From the NCBI GenBank assembly GCA_023419605.1, contig JAEZXR010000055.1, forward strand, positions 1-15,891: 15,891 bases of DNA, in the 5' to 3' direction. Positions 7,839 to 13,804 of the stretch are shown here, piece after piece. Every line of letters begins with the position of its first letter. Position 1 is the first letter of the stretch. The stretch is from Bacillota bacterium. Lineage in GTDB: Bacteria > Bacillota > Clostridia > Acetivibrionales > JAEZXR01. The translations under genes and the position numbers were made by a program. The notes under the pieces were generated by a model. It saw nothing but the letters and a program-made list of their open reading frames with translations, made no database searches and was not told where the DNA came from.

Positions 7839-8210
7839 ATGACTTACAAAGAAGCTTTGGAAAGCGTTGCTAATAGCTGGACTTCCGCAGCAAAGCATAA
7901 TATGGATATTGTAAGTGTACCTGAAAACAAACCGGCTGTTGTAAAGAATGCAGGCGCCGCTGCAACAGGTAAGCATTCCACTCCCCGGCATCCACTGCCA
8001 GGAACCGTGCTTCGGATATCTGTTCCGGAAGGAACAGCCCTTAATTTCCTGGACTTCGTCGAAGTCGTCTCCCCGGCAGGAATGGGTTTGATCGTCAGAT
8101 TTCCGTTTCTATCCGGTTTGCCTCGAGGTGGCATATCCCTGAATTCCGTTTTCTCGGGTATGATGAATGCCATAAAGGCAGCGGGCGGTACTATTGAGTT
8201 TTTGAGTTGA
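7839..8210 (+). CDS. Biotin-carrier-like ORF lacking the biotin attachment motif, probably rearranged
   Basis: The 123-aa ORF starts with a strong ribosome site (AGGAGGG, six bases upstream). Residues 1-30 are of unknown type. Residues 33-50 are an Ala-rich linker, and HPLPGTVLRISVPEGTAL (51-68) is a clear first half of a biotinyl (BCCP-type) domain. The expected EAMKM attachment motif never follows. Residues 69-105 resemble nothing recognised. The end, AIKAAGGTIEFLS, again looks like the last strand of a biotinyl domain. On the opposite strand, bases 8151-8098 encode KRNSGICHLEANRIETEI, close to the missing segment, so part of the gene seems inverted in place. BCCP carries carboxyl groups for acetyl-CoA carboxylase or decarboxylases; this copy cannot be biotinylated as read. 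It precedes the ACP/KAS III/SDR genes. It is most likely a broken gene that is still translated. Confidence 0.6.
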   Translation: MTYKEALESVANSWTSAAKHNMDIVSVPENKPAVVKNAGAAATGKHSTPRHPLPGTVLRISVPEGTALNFLDFVEVVSPAGMGLIVRFPFLSGLPRGGISLNSVFSGMMNAIKAAGGTIEFLS

Positions 8211-8217
8211 TGAATTT

Positions 8218-8244
8218 TCCGACAGTTTCTAAGGAACTGTCGGA
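8218..8244 (+). terminator. Hairpin after the biotin-carrier-like ORF
   Basis: TCCGACAGTT (8218-8227) pairs perfectly with AACTGTCGGA (8235-8244) around a seven-base loop. No T-run follows, so it may be an attenuator, a processing site or a weak terminator before the ACP gene rather than a full stop. Confidence 0.5.
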
Positions 8245-8346
8245 TACATATTCAGTAATAACCTGCTTTATTATGTAAATATATAAATATTTTACTTTTG
8301 CTGGATATAAATTGATAGCTTCTATTGATTAAAAGGAGGGCTTTAT

Positions 8347-8565
8347 ATGACGGTAACGGAGAAATTGGATACTCTGGAAGAACTATTGGACATTGAAAAA
8401 GGTACTCTGAGTGAAGAGACAGCATTGGATCAACTCAGCGAATGGGATTCACTGGCTGTTATAACGTTGATTGCTATGCTTGATGAAAAATATGGGAAGT
8501 CCGTTACACCCAAAAAAATAAAGGAATTTAAAACCGTGAAGGACATTATTGATGAAATGGAATGA
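8347..8565 (+). CDS. Acyl carrier protein
   Basis: A 72-aa, acidic, all-helical protein with the phosphopantetheine site EWDSL; Ser35 would carry the arm. Length and helix pattern fit a discrete type II ACP (helix 1 about 3-16, helix 2 about 35-49, last helix about 62-72). AAAAGGAGGG lies six bases before the ATG. The KAS III gene follows 11 bases after the stop, so the two are co-transcribed. The upstream 136-base gap contains a hairpin (8218-8244) and an AT-rich stretch that may hold a second promoter, without a clear -35. As it stands beside its own ketosynthase and reductase, it is probably a dedicated carrier rather than the housekeeping AcpP. No phosphopantetheinyl transferase is in the window. 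Confidence 0.92.
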   Translation: MTVTEKLDTLEELLDIEKGTLSEETALDQLSEWDSLAVITLIAMLDEKYGKSVTPKKIKEFKTVKDIIDEME

Positions 8566-8576
8566 GGTGAGGGCCG

Positions 8577-9626
8577 TTGGCAACCGGAGTATTGAATAAT
8601 GTAGAGATTAAAGGCATAGCCTGCGCAGTACCCGAAGGCATAAAAAGAAGCGAAGAATATAACGAAATATTTGGGGCAGAGACTGTCCAGAAGTTTGTCA
8701 ATATGACAGGTATCAAAACAAGACATGTTGCTTTGGATGAGCAATGCACTTCAGATCTATGCTATGTTGCGACGAAGAGGCTGTTGGAGAAATTGGCTTG
8801 GGACCCATCGTCGATCGATGCTTTGATACTTATCACCCAAACGCCGGATTATGCTGTACCGGCAACATCTTGTGTCTTACAGCACAGGCTCGGATTAAGC
8901 GAGGATTGCCTCGCCTTCGATATAAATCTGGGCTGCTCAGCGTACGCATATGGCCTATGGCTGGCCGCTACCATGATTTCAACGCAGAATTTAAACCGGG
9001 TGCTTTTACTTGTTGGGGATACCAGCAATTACGGGCTAAATCCCGGCGATAGCGCCACTGCCATGATATTCGGTGATGGAGGAACGGCCACGGCACTGGA
9101 AAGAACGGAAGGAAAAAATTTAAAGTACTTTTTAAAAACCAAAGGCAGCGGCTATAAAACCATCATTGTCCCTGCCGGCCGGGCCAGAAGCAGGAGCAGA
9201 ATCGATATTGACCCGACAGAGTATGGATTAACCATGAATGGCTCGGAGGTTTTCACTTTTGCCATCACGGATGTACCCAGATCGATTAAGAGCTTTATGG
9301 CTCAATACGGTATTGAAAAGAATGATGTGGATATGTATGTGTTCCATCAAGCAAACCTCTTTATTCTAAAACATTTGGCAAAAAAACTAGGTATCCCTAT
9401 GGAAAAACTGGCTGTATCCATTGACAGGTTTGGAAATACAAGCGGTGAGTCGATCCCGTTAACCCTGGTCGATGCATTAGGCAAAGAGGATTCAAGCGGA
9501 ACAATACGGTTATTTTTGTGCGGCTTTGGTGTAGGTTTATCCTGGGGAGGAATTTACCTTGAAATGGACAAATCCGTATGCCTTCCTATGATATATACCA
9601 ACGAGTATTTTAAGGAGGGAGGTTAA
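8577..9626 (+). CDS. 3-oxoacyl-ACP synthase III-type ketosynthase (FabH-like)
   Basis: A 349-aa thiolase-fold enzyme that condenses an acyl-CoA starter with malonyl-ACP. The catalytic triad is complete: C120 in NLGCSA, H257 in VFHQAN and N287 in GNTSGES; the 30-residue H-to-N spacing equals that of FabH. The family glycine loop near the C-terminus (GFGVGLSWGG) is also intact. It is a little longer than housekeeping FabH (about 317-330 aa) and has a C-terminal tail of about 20 residues. The start is a TTG at 8577 with GAGGTGA (8564-8570) six bases upstream; that site overlaps the end of the ACP gene. The SDR gene begins at the base after this stop. Starter unit choice (acetyl-CoA or longer) cannot be read. 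A specialised rather than primary fatty-acid role is inferred from context. Confidence 0.92.
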   Translation: MATGVLNNVEIKGIACAVPEGIKRSEEYNEIFGAETVQKFVNMTGIKTRHVALDEQCTSDLCYVATKRLLEKLAWDPSSIDALILITQTPDYAVPATSCVLQHRLGLSEDCLAFDINLGCSAYAYGLWLAATMISTQNLNRVLLLVGDTSNYGLNPGDSATAMIFGDGGTATALERTEGKNLKYFLKTKGSGYKTIIVPAGRARSRSRIDIDPTEYGLTMNGSEVFTFAITDVPRSIKSFMAQYGIEKNDVDMYVFHQANLFILKHLAKKLGIPMEKLAVSIDRFGNTSGESIPLTLVDALGKEDSSGTIRLFLCGFGVGLSWGGIYLEMDKSVCLPMIYTNEYFKEGG

Positions 9627-10388
9627 ATGATAAATCCCCTGGATTTGAGCGGAAAGAACATTTTGGTCACCGGCGCCTCGTCCGGTATCGGGAAAGGAAT
9701 TGCCATACTTTTAAGTAAAATGGGTGCCAATATTATTATGGTGGCAAGAAATGAGGAAAAGCTGAAAGAAACCTGTGATGAACTGGAACCTGGCGATCAT
9801 TCCTATTATCCGCTGGATTTGAGTAACCTGGAAGAGATCGGAGATATGGTAAAGACGGTGTGCAAGGATGGCCGAAAGCTGAATGGGCTGGTGCACTCAG
9901 CCGGGATATCATTGACGATTCCTCTTCAATATTTGAAAATGGATGATTTGAAGAATATCATGTCCGTAAACTTTTATTCTTTTATAGAACTGGTAAAACA
10001 TTTTTCAAATCGAAAATATAATGATAACGGCGGCAGCATCGTTGCCATATCATCGATTTCGAGCAAGGTAGGCGCCAGAGGGCTGTCTGCCTACTGCGCG
10101 AGCAAAGGAGCACTGGAAAGCGCTGTTAGGGCCATGGCATTGGATTTGTCGGCAAAGAATATACGAATAAACGCTGTCGCACCCGGTATGATAGCCACAC
10201 AAATATATGACGGACTGAAGGACATTGTCAATACCAAGGATTTTGAATCGGAGCTTAAAAAAAGGCAGATTATGGGAATCGGAAGTCCTGAAGATGTTGC
10301 TTATGCCGCTGCATACCTGCTAAGTGATGCAGCCAGATTCGTTACCGGTACATCCCTGGTCGTTGATGGCGGGTATCTGGCACACTGA
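9627..10388 (+). CDS. SDR-family ketoreductase (FabG-like)
   Basis: A 253-aa classical short-chain dehydrogenase/reductase. The cofactor motif TGASSGIG (residues 15-22) is followed by R41 after the second strand (VARN), which suggests NADPH. The usual NNAG is replaced by HSAG (90-93). The catalytic residues N115, S143, Y156 and K160 are all present (ISSISS, YCASK). The ending VVDGGYLAH is typical. Its ribosome site, AAGGAGGGAGG, lies inside the end of the KAS III gene, and ATG follows TAA directly, so translation is probably coupled. With KAS III and ACP it should reduce a 3-oxoacyl-ACP to 3-hydroxyacyl-ACP, based on family knowledge and context. A strong terminator follows, so this is the last gene of the unit. 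Confidence 0.93.
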   Translation: MINPLDLSGKNILVTGASSGIGKGIAILLSKMGANIIMVARNEEKLKETCDELEPGDHSYYPLDLSNLEEIGDMVKTVCKDGRKLNGLVHSAGISLTIPLQYLKMDDLKNIMSVNFYSFIELVKHFSNRKYNDNGGSIVAISSISSKVGARGLSAYCASKGALESAVRAMALDLSAKNIRINAVAPGMIATQIYDGLKDIVNTKDFESELKKRQIMGIGSPEDVAYAAAYLLSDAARFVTGTSLVVDGGYLAH

Positions 10389-10406
10389 CTTTTAACTATA
10401 ATCTCT

Positions 10407-10450
10407 ATAATAAATAAGACATGGAGCACAATCCATGTCTTATTTATTAT
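10407..10450. terminator. Bidirectional terminator, 19-bp perfect stem
   Basis: Bases 10407-10425 pair perfectly with 10432-10450 around a six-base loop (GCACAA). The outer part of the stem is AT-rich, giving T-rich tails on both strands. It separates the convergent SDR and acyltransferase genes and can end transcription from both sides. Confidence 0.85.
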
Positions 10451-10479
10451 CCTACGATAAAACCTGTCTTGGATATTCA

Positions 10480-12006
10480 TCATTTACAGCCTTCCATGAT
10501 TTCTTCCTTAAGTAGATTGAGGAACCCTTCCATACTCTCACGGCTGGCTTGGGATTCGTAATAGCTGACTGAAAACGTCATTACACCGTTATAGGTGCCA
10601 ACACAAAGCAGGAGTCCCGGTGCACTTATTGCGGGGGGAATAATGTAAGCATCCGTAACAGCATTTCTGCCAAATCTAAATAAAGATTTATTAAGATAGC
10701 TCAAATTCGATAGGACCGGTGCAAATTCATCCGTGTAGGTAAGACTTGCTTCTGAATTTCCATAATAAGCAAGTGTATCATAAAAATTCGCCTTTTCCAC
10801 GCGTTCCAGCCCGACAGCGCTTTGTAAACCGGGGCGGCTGTTCTTTATTTGATTCGTCACAGGCACGATTCGAGCTAAGGTTCCTTCAAAGGACTCATTC
10901 TCCACCCGTGCCAGGCTTGAATCAACTCCACCGGAAAAATTCCTGATCGCTTCGGTCTTTTGATCAGGAAGATAACGGCGCAGATCGACTGTCATGGAAA
11001 TATGCATAGGGATACCGTATTCAGGCTGGGAAATTTCAAACATAGTCCTGTAAAATGCCGCAAGAATTATATCATTTACGCTAGCTCCTCTTGCCTTTCC
11101 ATATCTCGACATAACATCCACATATCCCTCAGGGAGTTTACAGACAGCGACACGGGCAACATCCGGTTGACCCTGCTGCCAGGGGAAAGCCCACAGCATC
11201 TTAGGTATATCTACGTTAGGATTCCATGCTGTTTCCGGGTCCCTTATACCCAGTGCACTGAACAATCGATCCTGATCCTTCCGGGTCCGCATAGTTGGTT
11301 TGGGCACATAAACGCCATTCTCCTGATCAATCGTTGTATAAATATCCGAAAGAAGCTGAATATACTCTTTGGCTCCAGTCCCATCGCAACAGGTGTGGTT
11401 GATTTTCAAGCATAGGGTATCATAGGAATCGGAGCTTATCAGTTTCAACTTAACCATGGGGTCGTCATCCATGCTAAAAGGGCTCTCTAAAAAACGCCGA
11501 ACCGCTTCATCCATATTGTGGGTTTTCTCAAAGGAGAGAAACTCTACTTTGTCAATATTATTCAAACGTTTCCAATAAGGGGGTTCGTGTTCAATAAGCT
11601 TGCATCCAAATATAGGCTCTGCGTCAAGAGATAACCTTACCGCTTTTGCAAGCTTCTCAGGGTCCAACCTGCCGTCCAGCTTCAGGGCGGCTTGCACCTG
11701 AAAATTTGCTGCTCCAAACCGGGCAACATAATTAAATATGTCATGTCCATTAGCAGGCATCTGCATTGGGATGCCTGCTGCATCTAAGTAGATTTGTTTA
11801 TTGGGATCGATAGATTTTGTTGGAGTCTTGTATATATTGAGACCTTTTATATTCGGAGGGAGCATCTTGTATAACATGTAGAGGAAGTCCAAATCAATTT
11901 CACAAAACGCCGGTTCACCCGGATTCTTCTTATTTGGACTACTGTGTAGTTTTCCATCGCGGCCAAATTTCATTTGAGTGTTATCAAATTTAATTCTGAT
12001 TTTCAT
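10480..12006 (-). CDS. Condensation-fold acyltransferase (WES/PapA/alcohol acetyltransferase-like)
   Basis: This 508-aa protein belongs to the CoA- or carrier-dependent acyltransferase superfamily. The HxxxDG motif is present as NHTCCDG (H204, D208); the preceding, non-catalytic His of HHxxxDG is Asn. Further features are RGASVNDIILAAFYR (about 306-320) and TVDLRRYLP (about 339-347), typical of the second half of the fold. Two oddities are the roughly 95-residue region before the fold begins at NFQVQAALKLDGRLD and the absence of any adjacent NRPS domain. The ATG at 12006 is favoured because AAGGAG ends nine bases upstream; ATGs at 12015 and 12012 are too close and one at 12027 precedes the site. 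It faces the ACP/KAS III/SDR unit and could release its acyl group onto an alcohol or amine, which is inference. Confidence 0.85.
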   Translation of the reverse strand: MKIRIKFDNTQMKFGRDGKLHSSPNKKNPGEPAFCEIDLDFLYMLYKMLPPNIKGLNIYKTPTKSIDPNKQIYLDAAGIPMQMPANGHDIFNYVARFGAANFQVQAALKLDGRLDPEKLAKAVRLSLDAEPIFGCKLIEHEPPYWKRLNNIDKVEFLSFEKTHNMDEAVRRFLESPFSMDDDPMVKLKLISSDSYDTLCLKINHTCCDGTGAKEYIQLLSDIYTTIDQENGVYVPKPTMRTRKDQDRLFSALGIRDPETAWNPNVDIPKMLWAFPWQQGQPDVARVAVCKLPEGYVDVMSRYGKARGASVNDIILAAFYRTMFEISQPEYGIPMHISMTVDLRRYLPDQKTEAIRNFSGGVDSSLARVENESFEGTLARIVPVTNQIKNSRPGLQSAVGLERVEKANFYDTLAYYGNSEASLTYTDEFAPVLSNLSYLNKSLFRFGRNAVTDAYIIPPAISAPGLLLCVGTYNGVMTFSVSYYESQASRESMEGFLNLLKEEIMEGCK

Positions 12007-12025
12007 GCACATCATCTCCTTATTC

Positions 12026-12039
12026 ATAAGATTTCTTAT
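12026..12039. promoter_or_regulatory. Palindrome upstream of the acyltransferase ribosome site
   Basis: ATAAGA and TCTTAT are arranged symmetrically around two bases, immediately upstream of AAGGAG. It could be an operator or a small leader hairpin affecting translation. No clear promoter could be fixed for this gene; the region 12040-12110 is AT-rich with several weak -10 matches such as TATAGA. Confidence 0.3.
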
Positions 12040-12390
12040 AAAGTCATAGCTCTCTATAAGATGTAGTTAACATAAGTTGAATTCTATATCATTTTAACGT
12101 TCTGCAATACCATAGTATGAACCTCTGAACACAAGTGTTACATTCAAAGCATTATGTCGATCATCCAAAATCGCTAAAAAGTGATAGATTGCCTGCTTAT
12201 GTAATTCACAGTGAAGCTTACCTGATTTCAAAACCATGCTTCCCTGAAGCCGTTGGCTGCATGACTTTCCAATCAGCAGCCTCCATTGGCTAAAAGCGAG
12301 ATAAAAAATCAGAATTTTGTGAACCCACGACAACGTGGCTCCTACCTTCGAAGGGCACGTACCGGGAACATAGAAGTAAGGAGTATATCC

Positions 12391-12437
12391 GCAAAAGCAC
12401 TGGAAACGCTCTGACAGGGGTCCGATTCCCCTTTTGC
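12391..12437 (+). other. tRNA-like T-arm with closing stem, remnant or att-like
   Basis: AGGGG-TCCGATT-CCCCT (12416-12432) has the five-base stem and seven-base loop of a tRNA T-arm, followed by TTTGCTCC like an acceptor 3' strand. GCAAA (12391-12395) can pair with TTTGC (12433-12437). No anticodon arm or full-length cloverleaf is seen, so this is not a functional tRNA as read. Just upstream are the hairpin CCACG-ACAA-CGTGG (12325-12338) and the palindrome CCTTCGAAGG (12345-12354). A relic of a tRNA/tmRNA 3' end, for example an old integration site, is one explanation. Confidence 0.25.
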
Positions 12438-12482
12438 TCCGCCTTTGTCTTAGAAATAGCGGTACCTTTTTCCATGTCCTTT

Positions 12483-12502
12483 TTTACAGAAAGTACTGTA
12501 AA
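12483..12502. repeat. Short inverted repeat TTTACAG/CTGTAAA
   Basis: Seven-base arms at 12483-12489 and 12496-12502 surround a six-base centre. It lies about 30 bases beyond the terminator hairpin at 12535-12560. Function is unknown; an operator or a weak hairpin are both possible. Confidence 0.3.
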
Positions 12503-12527
12503 GTCACCTCTCAAAAACAGCGTGAAA

Positions 12528-12633
12528 TATAAAAAGCGATAGATTTTAAAATCTATCGCTAAAATTTACATTTATATACAGGAACTATTCTGTTTTTAGC
12601 AGAACGATAAAAAACACATGGTATCCTCAGCAC
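12528..12633 (-). ncRNA. Candidate small RNA of about 100 nt on the minus strand
   Basis: A good promoter (12640-12675, minus) and a strong factor-independent terminator (12535-12560 plus its T-run) face the same way and are about 100 bases apart, with no protein gene between or downstream. The predicted transcript contains a second small hairpin (TTCTG/CAGAA near 12590-12610) before the terminator. A 14-codon reading frame beginning at ATG 12641 lacks a ribosome site and would start at or before the predicted transcription start. The call rests only on this arrangement, and no RNA family was recognised. An alternative is a leader with attenuation, but no gene lies downstream to be controlled. 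Confidence 0.4.
12535..12560 (-). terminator. Perfect 26-bp palindrome followed by a T-run on the minus strand
   Basis: Thirteen bases (12535-12547, AGCGATAGATTTT) are followed directly by their exact complement (12548-12560). Reading on the minus strand, the stem is followed by TTTTTATATTTC, the usual mark of an intrinsic terminator. On the plus strand it is followed by AAAATTT, so it acts mainly on leftward transcripts. Confidence 0.7.
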
Positions 12634-12639
12634 CAATCA

Positions 12640-12675
12640 TATATATACCATACACCGGAAACGTCAATTTGTCAA
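12640..12675 (-). promoter_or_regulatory. Minus-strand promoter inside the intergenic region
   Basis: Two overlapping -35 boxes are visible on the minus strand: TTGACA (12675-12670) and TTGACG (12667-12662). The second lies 16 bases from TATATA (12645-12640); the first lies 17 bases from TATGGT (12652-12647). The repeated TTGAC eight bases apart could also be part of a binding site. It would drive the candidate small RNA to its left. Confidence 0.5.
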
Positions 12676-12774
12676 TACAAAGTTCAAAAAAACATGGAAA
12701 ACGAGGAAATATTTATTTGTTCCAGTCTAAAAGCATAGGGCCATCAAGTACTCTATTTTTCTTTTTCGCCTGTT

Positions 12775-12783
12775 TGCTATAGA
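12775..12783 (+). promoter_or_regulatory. Possible extended -10 of the ABC exporter operon
   Basis: TGCTATAGA (12775-12783) resembles an extended -10 and lies 38 bases before the TTG start, with the overlapping alternative TAGAAT at 12780-12785. The -35 region (ATTTTT) is poor, so an activator or the extended -10 would have to compensate. Confidence 0.35.
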
Positions 12784-12820
12784 ATAATTGAACTACACAG
12801 AATTATGGAGGTGAAATGAA

Positions 12821-13804
12821 TTGTCACAAATTCAACTGGAGGGTATTTGTAAATCCTTTCGGATTTTTGAGAGGCCCGAAGGGAAACTGGGAGTTATACG
12901 TGGAGCTTTTGCCCGTAAAACGAAGATCATCAAAGCCCTCGAAGAAATAACTTTTACCATCGGTGAGGGAGAACTTGTAGGGTATATCGGGCCCAACGGT
13001 GCAGGAAAATCAACGACGGTAAAGGTCATGAGCGGGATACTGACCCCGGAAGAAGGAAGCTGTAAAATAATGAACCGGACCCCGTGGCTGGAACGTGTTG
13101 CCCATGTTTCACAAATCGGAGTTGTATTCGGCCAGCGAAGCCAGCTTTGGTGGGACGTTCCGGTGAATGATTCCTTTGATTTACTGAAAGACATGTACAG
13201 CATTCCGGCCCCCAATTATTCACGCCGCATGACGGAGCTTGTGGAAACCCTCTGCATCTCCGATTTGCTTAAGACACCGGTTCGCCAGCTATCCCTCGGC
13301 CAGCGCATGCGCTGCGAGATTGCCGCAGCATTATTACACAGCCCCCGCATCCTCTTTTTGGATGAACCTACCATCGGACTTGATGCGGTTTCGAAGCTTG
13401 CTCTACGAGACTTCCTCAAAAACGAAAACCGCCAAAACGGTGTCACCATGATCCTTACCACCCATGACATGGACGATATCGAAGCATTATGCAGCAGGGT
13501 CATGGTCATCGGACACGGTACGCTGTTATACGACGGTAAATTGGAAGCCTTAAAGGAAAAATACGCTCCTCTTCGGCGTATAAAGGCAACGCTCAACGAA
13601 GCGGTGAAGGAATTCTCCATAGAGGGAGCGGAACAAATTAGAGCCGAAGGAAATGTGTGGACAGTACTCTTTGATCCCTTAAAAGCCCCCGCACACAGCA
13701 TGGTAACCTCCCTGGCCCAGCACCTGCCGCTAAAGGATATTGTAATCGAGGAGCAAGATATTGACGAAATCATTGCTTCCATGTATAGGGAGATGCGGCT
13801 ATGA
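12821..13804 (+). CDS. ABC-2 exporter ATP-binding protein
   Basis: The 327-aa cytoplasmic ATPase drives a two-permease exporter. Walker A is GPNGAGKST (57-65). The Q-loop region is VVFGQRSQLWWD (Q105/Q108). The signature is LSLGQRMR (157-164), Walker B ILFLDEP (177-183) and the H-loop H215. Residues 15-40 form the charged insertion before the core strand, and about 80 residues follow the nucleotide domain, as usual in the ABC-2 group paired with PF06182-type permeases (some annotated as viologen exporters). The start is TTG at 12821, with GGAGGTGA at 12807-12814. The ATG at 12816 is in another frame. The stop overlaps the next start by four bases (ATGA), showing a tight operon. The substrate is unknown; the neighbouring acyl-biosynthesis genes make their product a candidate. 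Confidence 0.95.
   Translation: MSQIQLEGICKSFRIFERPEGKLGVIRGAFARKTKIIKALEEITFTIGEGELVGYIGPNGAGKSTTVKVMSGILTPEEGSCKIMNRTPWLERVAHVSQIGVVFGQRSQLWWDVPVNDSFDLLKDMYSIPAPNYSRRMTELVETLCISDLLKTPVRQLSLGQRMRCEIAAALLHSPRILFLDEPTIGLDAVSKLALRDFLKNENRQNGVTMILTTHDMDDIEALCSRVMVIGHGTLLYDGKLEALKEKYAPLRRIKATLNEAVKEFSIEGAEQIRAEGNVWTVLFDPLKAPAHSMVTSLAQHLPLKDIVIEEQDIDEIIASMYREMRL

Larger units (their letters stand above)
12028..12820. other. Long intergenic region, no convincing protein gene
   Basis: Almost 800 bases between divergent genes. Open frames exist on the minus strand (12094-12333 and 12290-12514), but they lack credible starts or recognised products. The left part (12040-12300) shows nothing clear. The middle (12316-12440) contains several short inverted repeats and a tRNA-like T-arm. 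The right part (12528-12675) holds a promoter and terminator pair facing left that would define a small RNA. The last 50 bases carry the ABC operon promoter and ribosome site. Confidence 0.6.

Noticed and set aside
7649..7840. Minus-strand open frame of 63 codons in the GH2/BCCP intergenic region
   Set aside because: No ribosome site and no recognisable product. It overlaps the likely promoter and the ribosome site of the plus-strand ORF.
12094..12333. Minus-strand open frame of 79 codons beginning with TTG
   Set aside because: No ribosome site lies before the TTG, no domain is recognised, and the start falls inside a hairpin. A decayed gene remnant cannot be excluded.
12290..12514. Minus-strand open frame of 74 codons
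   Set aside because: It runs through the tRNA-like fold, and its translation looks like antisense tRNA sequence rather than protein. An AAGGAC before an internal ATG is a weak start signal.
13216..13782. A 188-codon open frame antisense to the ABC ATPase
   Set aside because: The sense strand encodes a complete ATPase with all motifs; the antisense frame is a composition effect.
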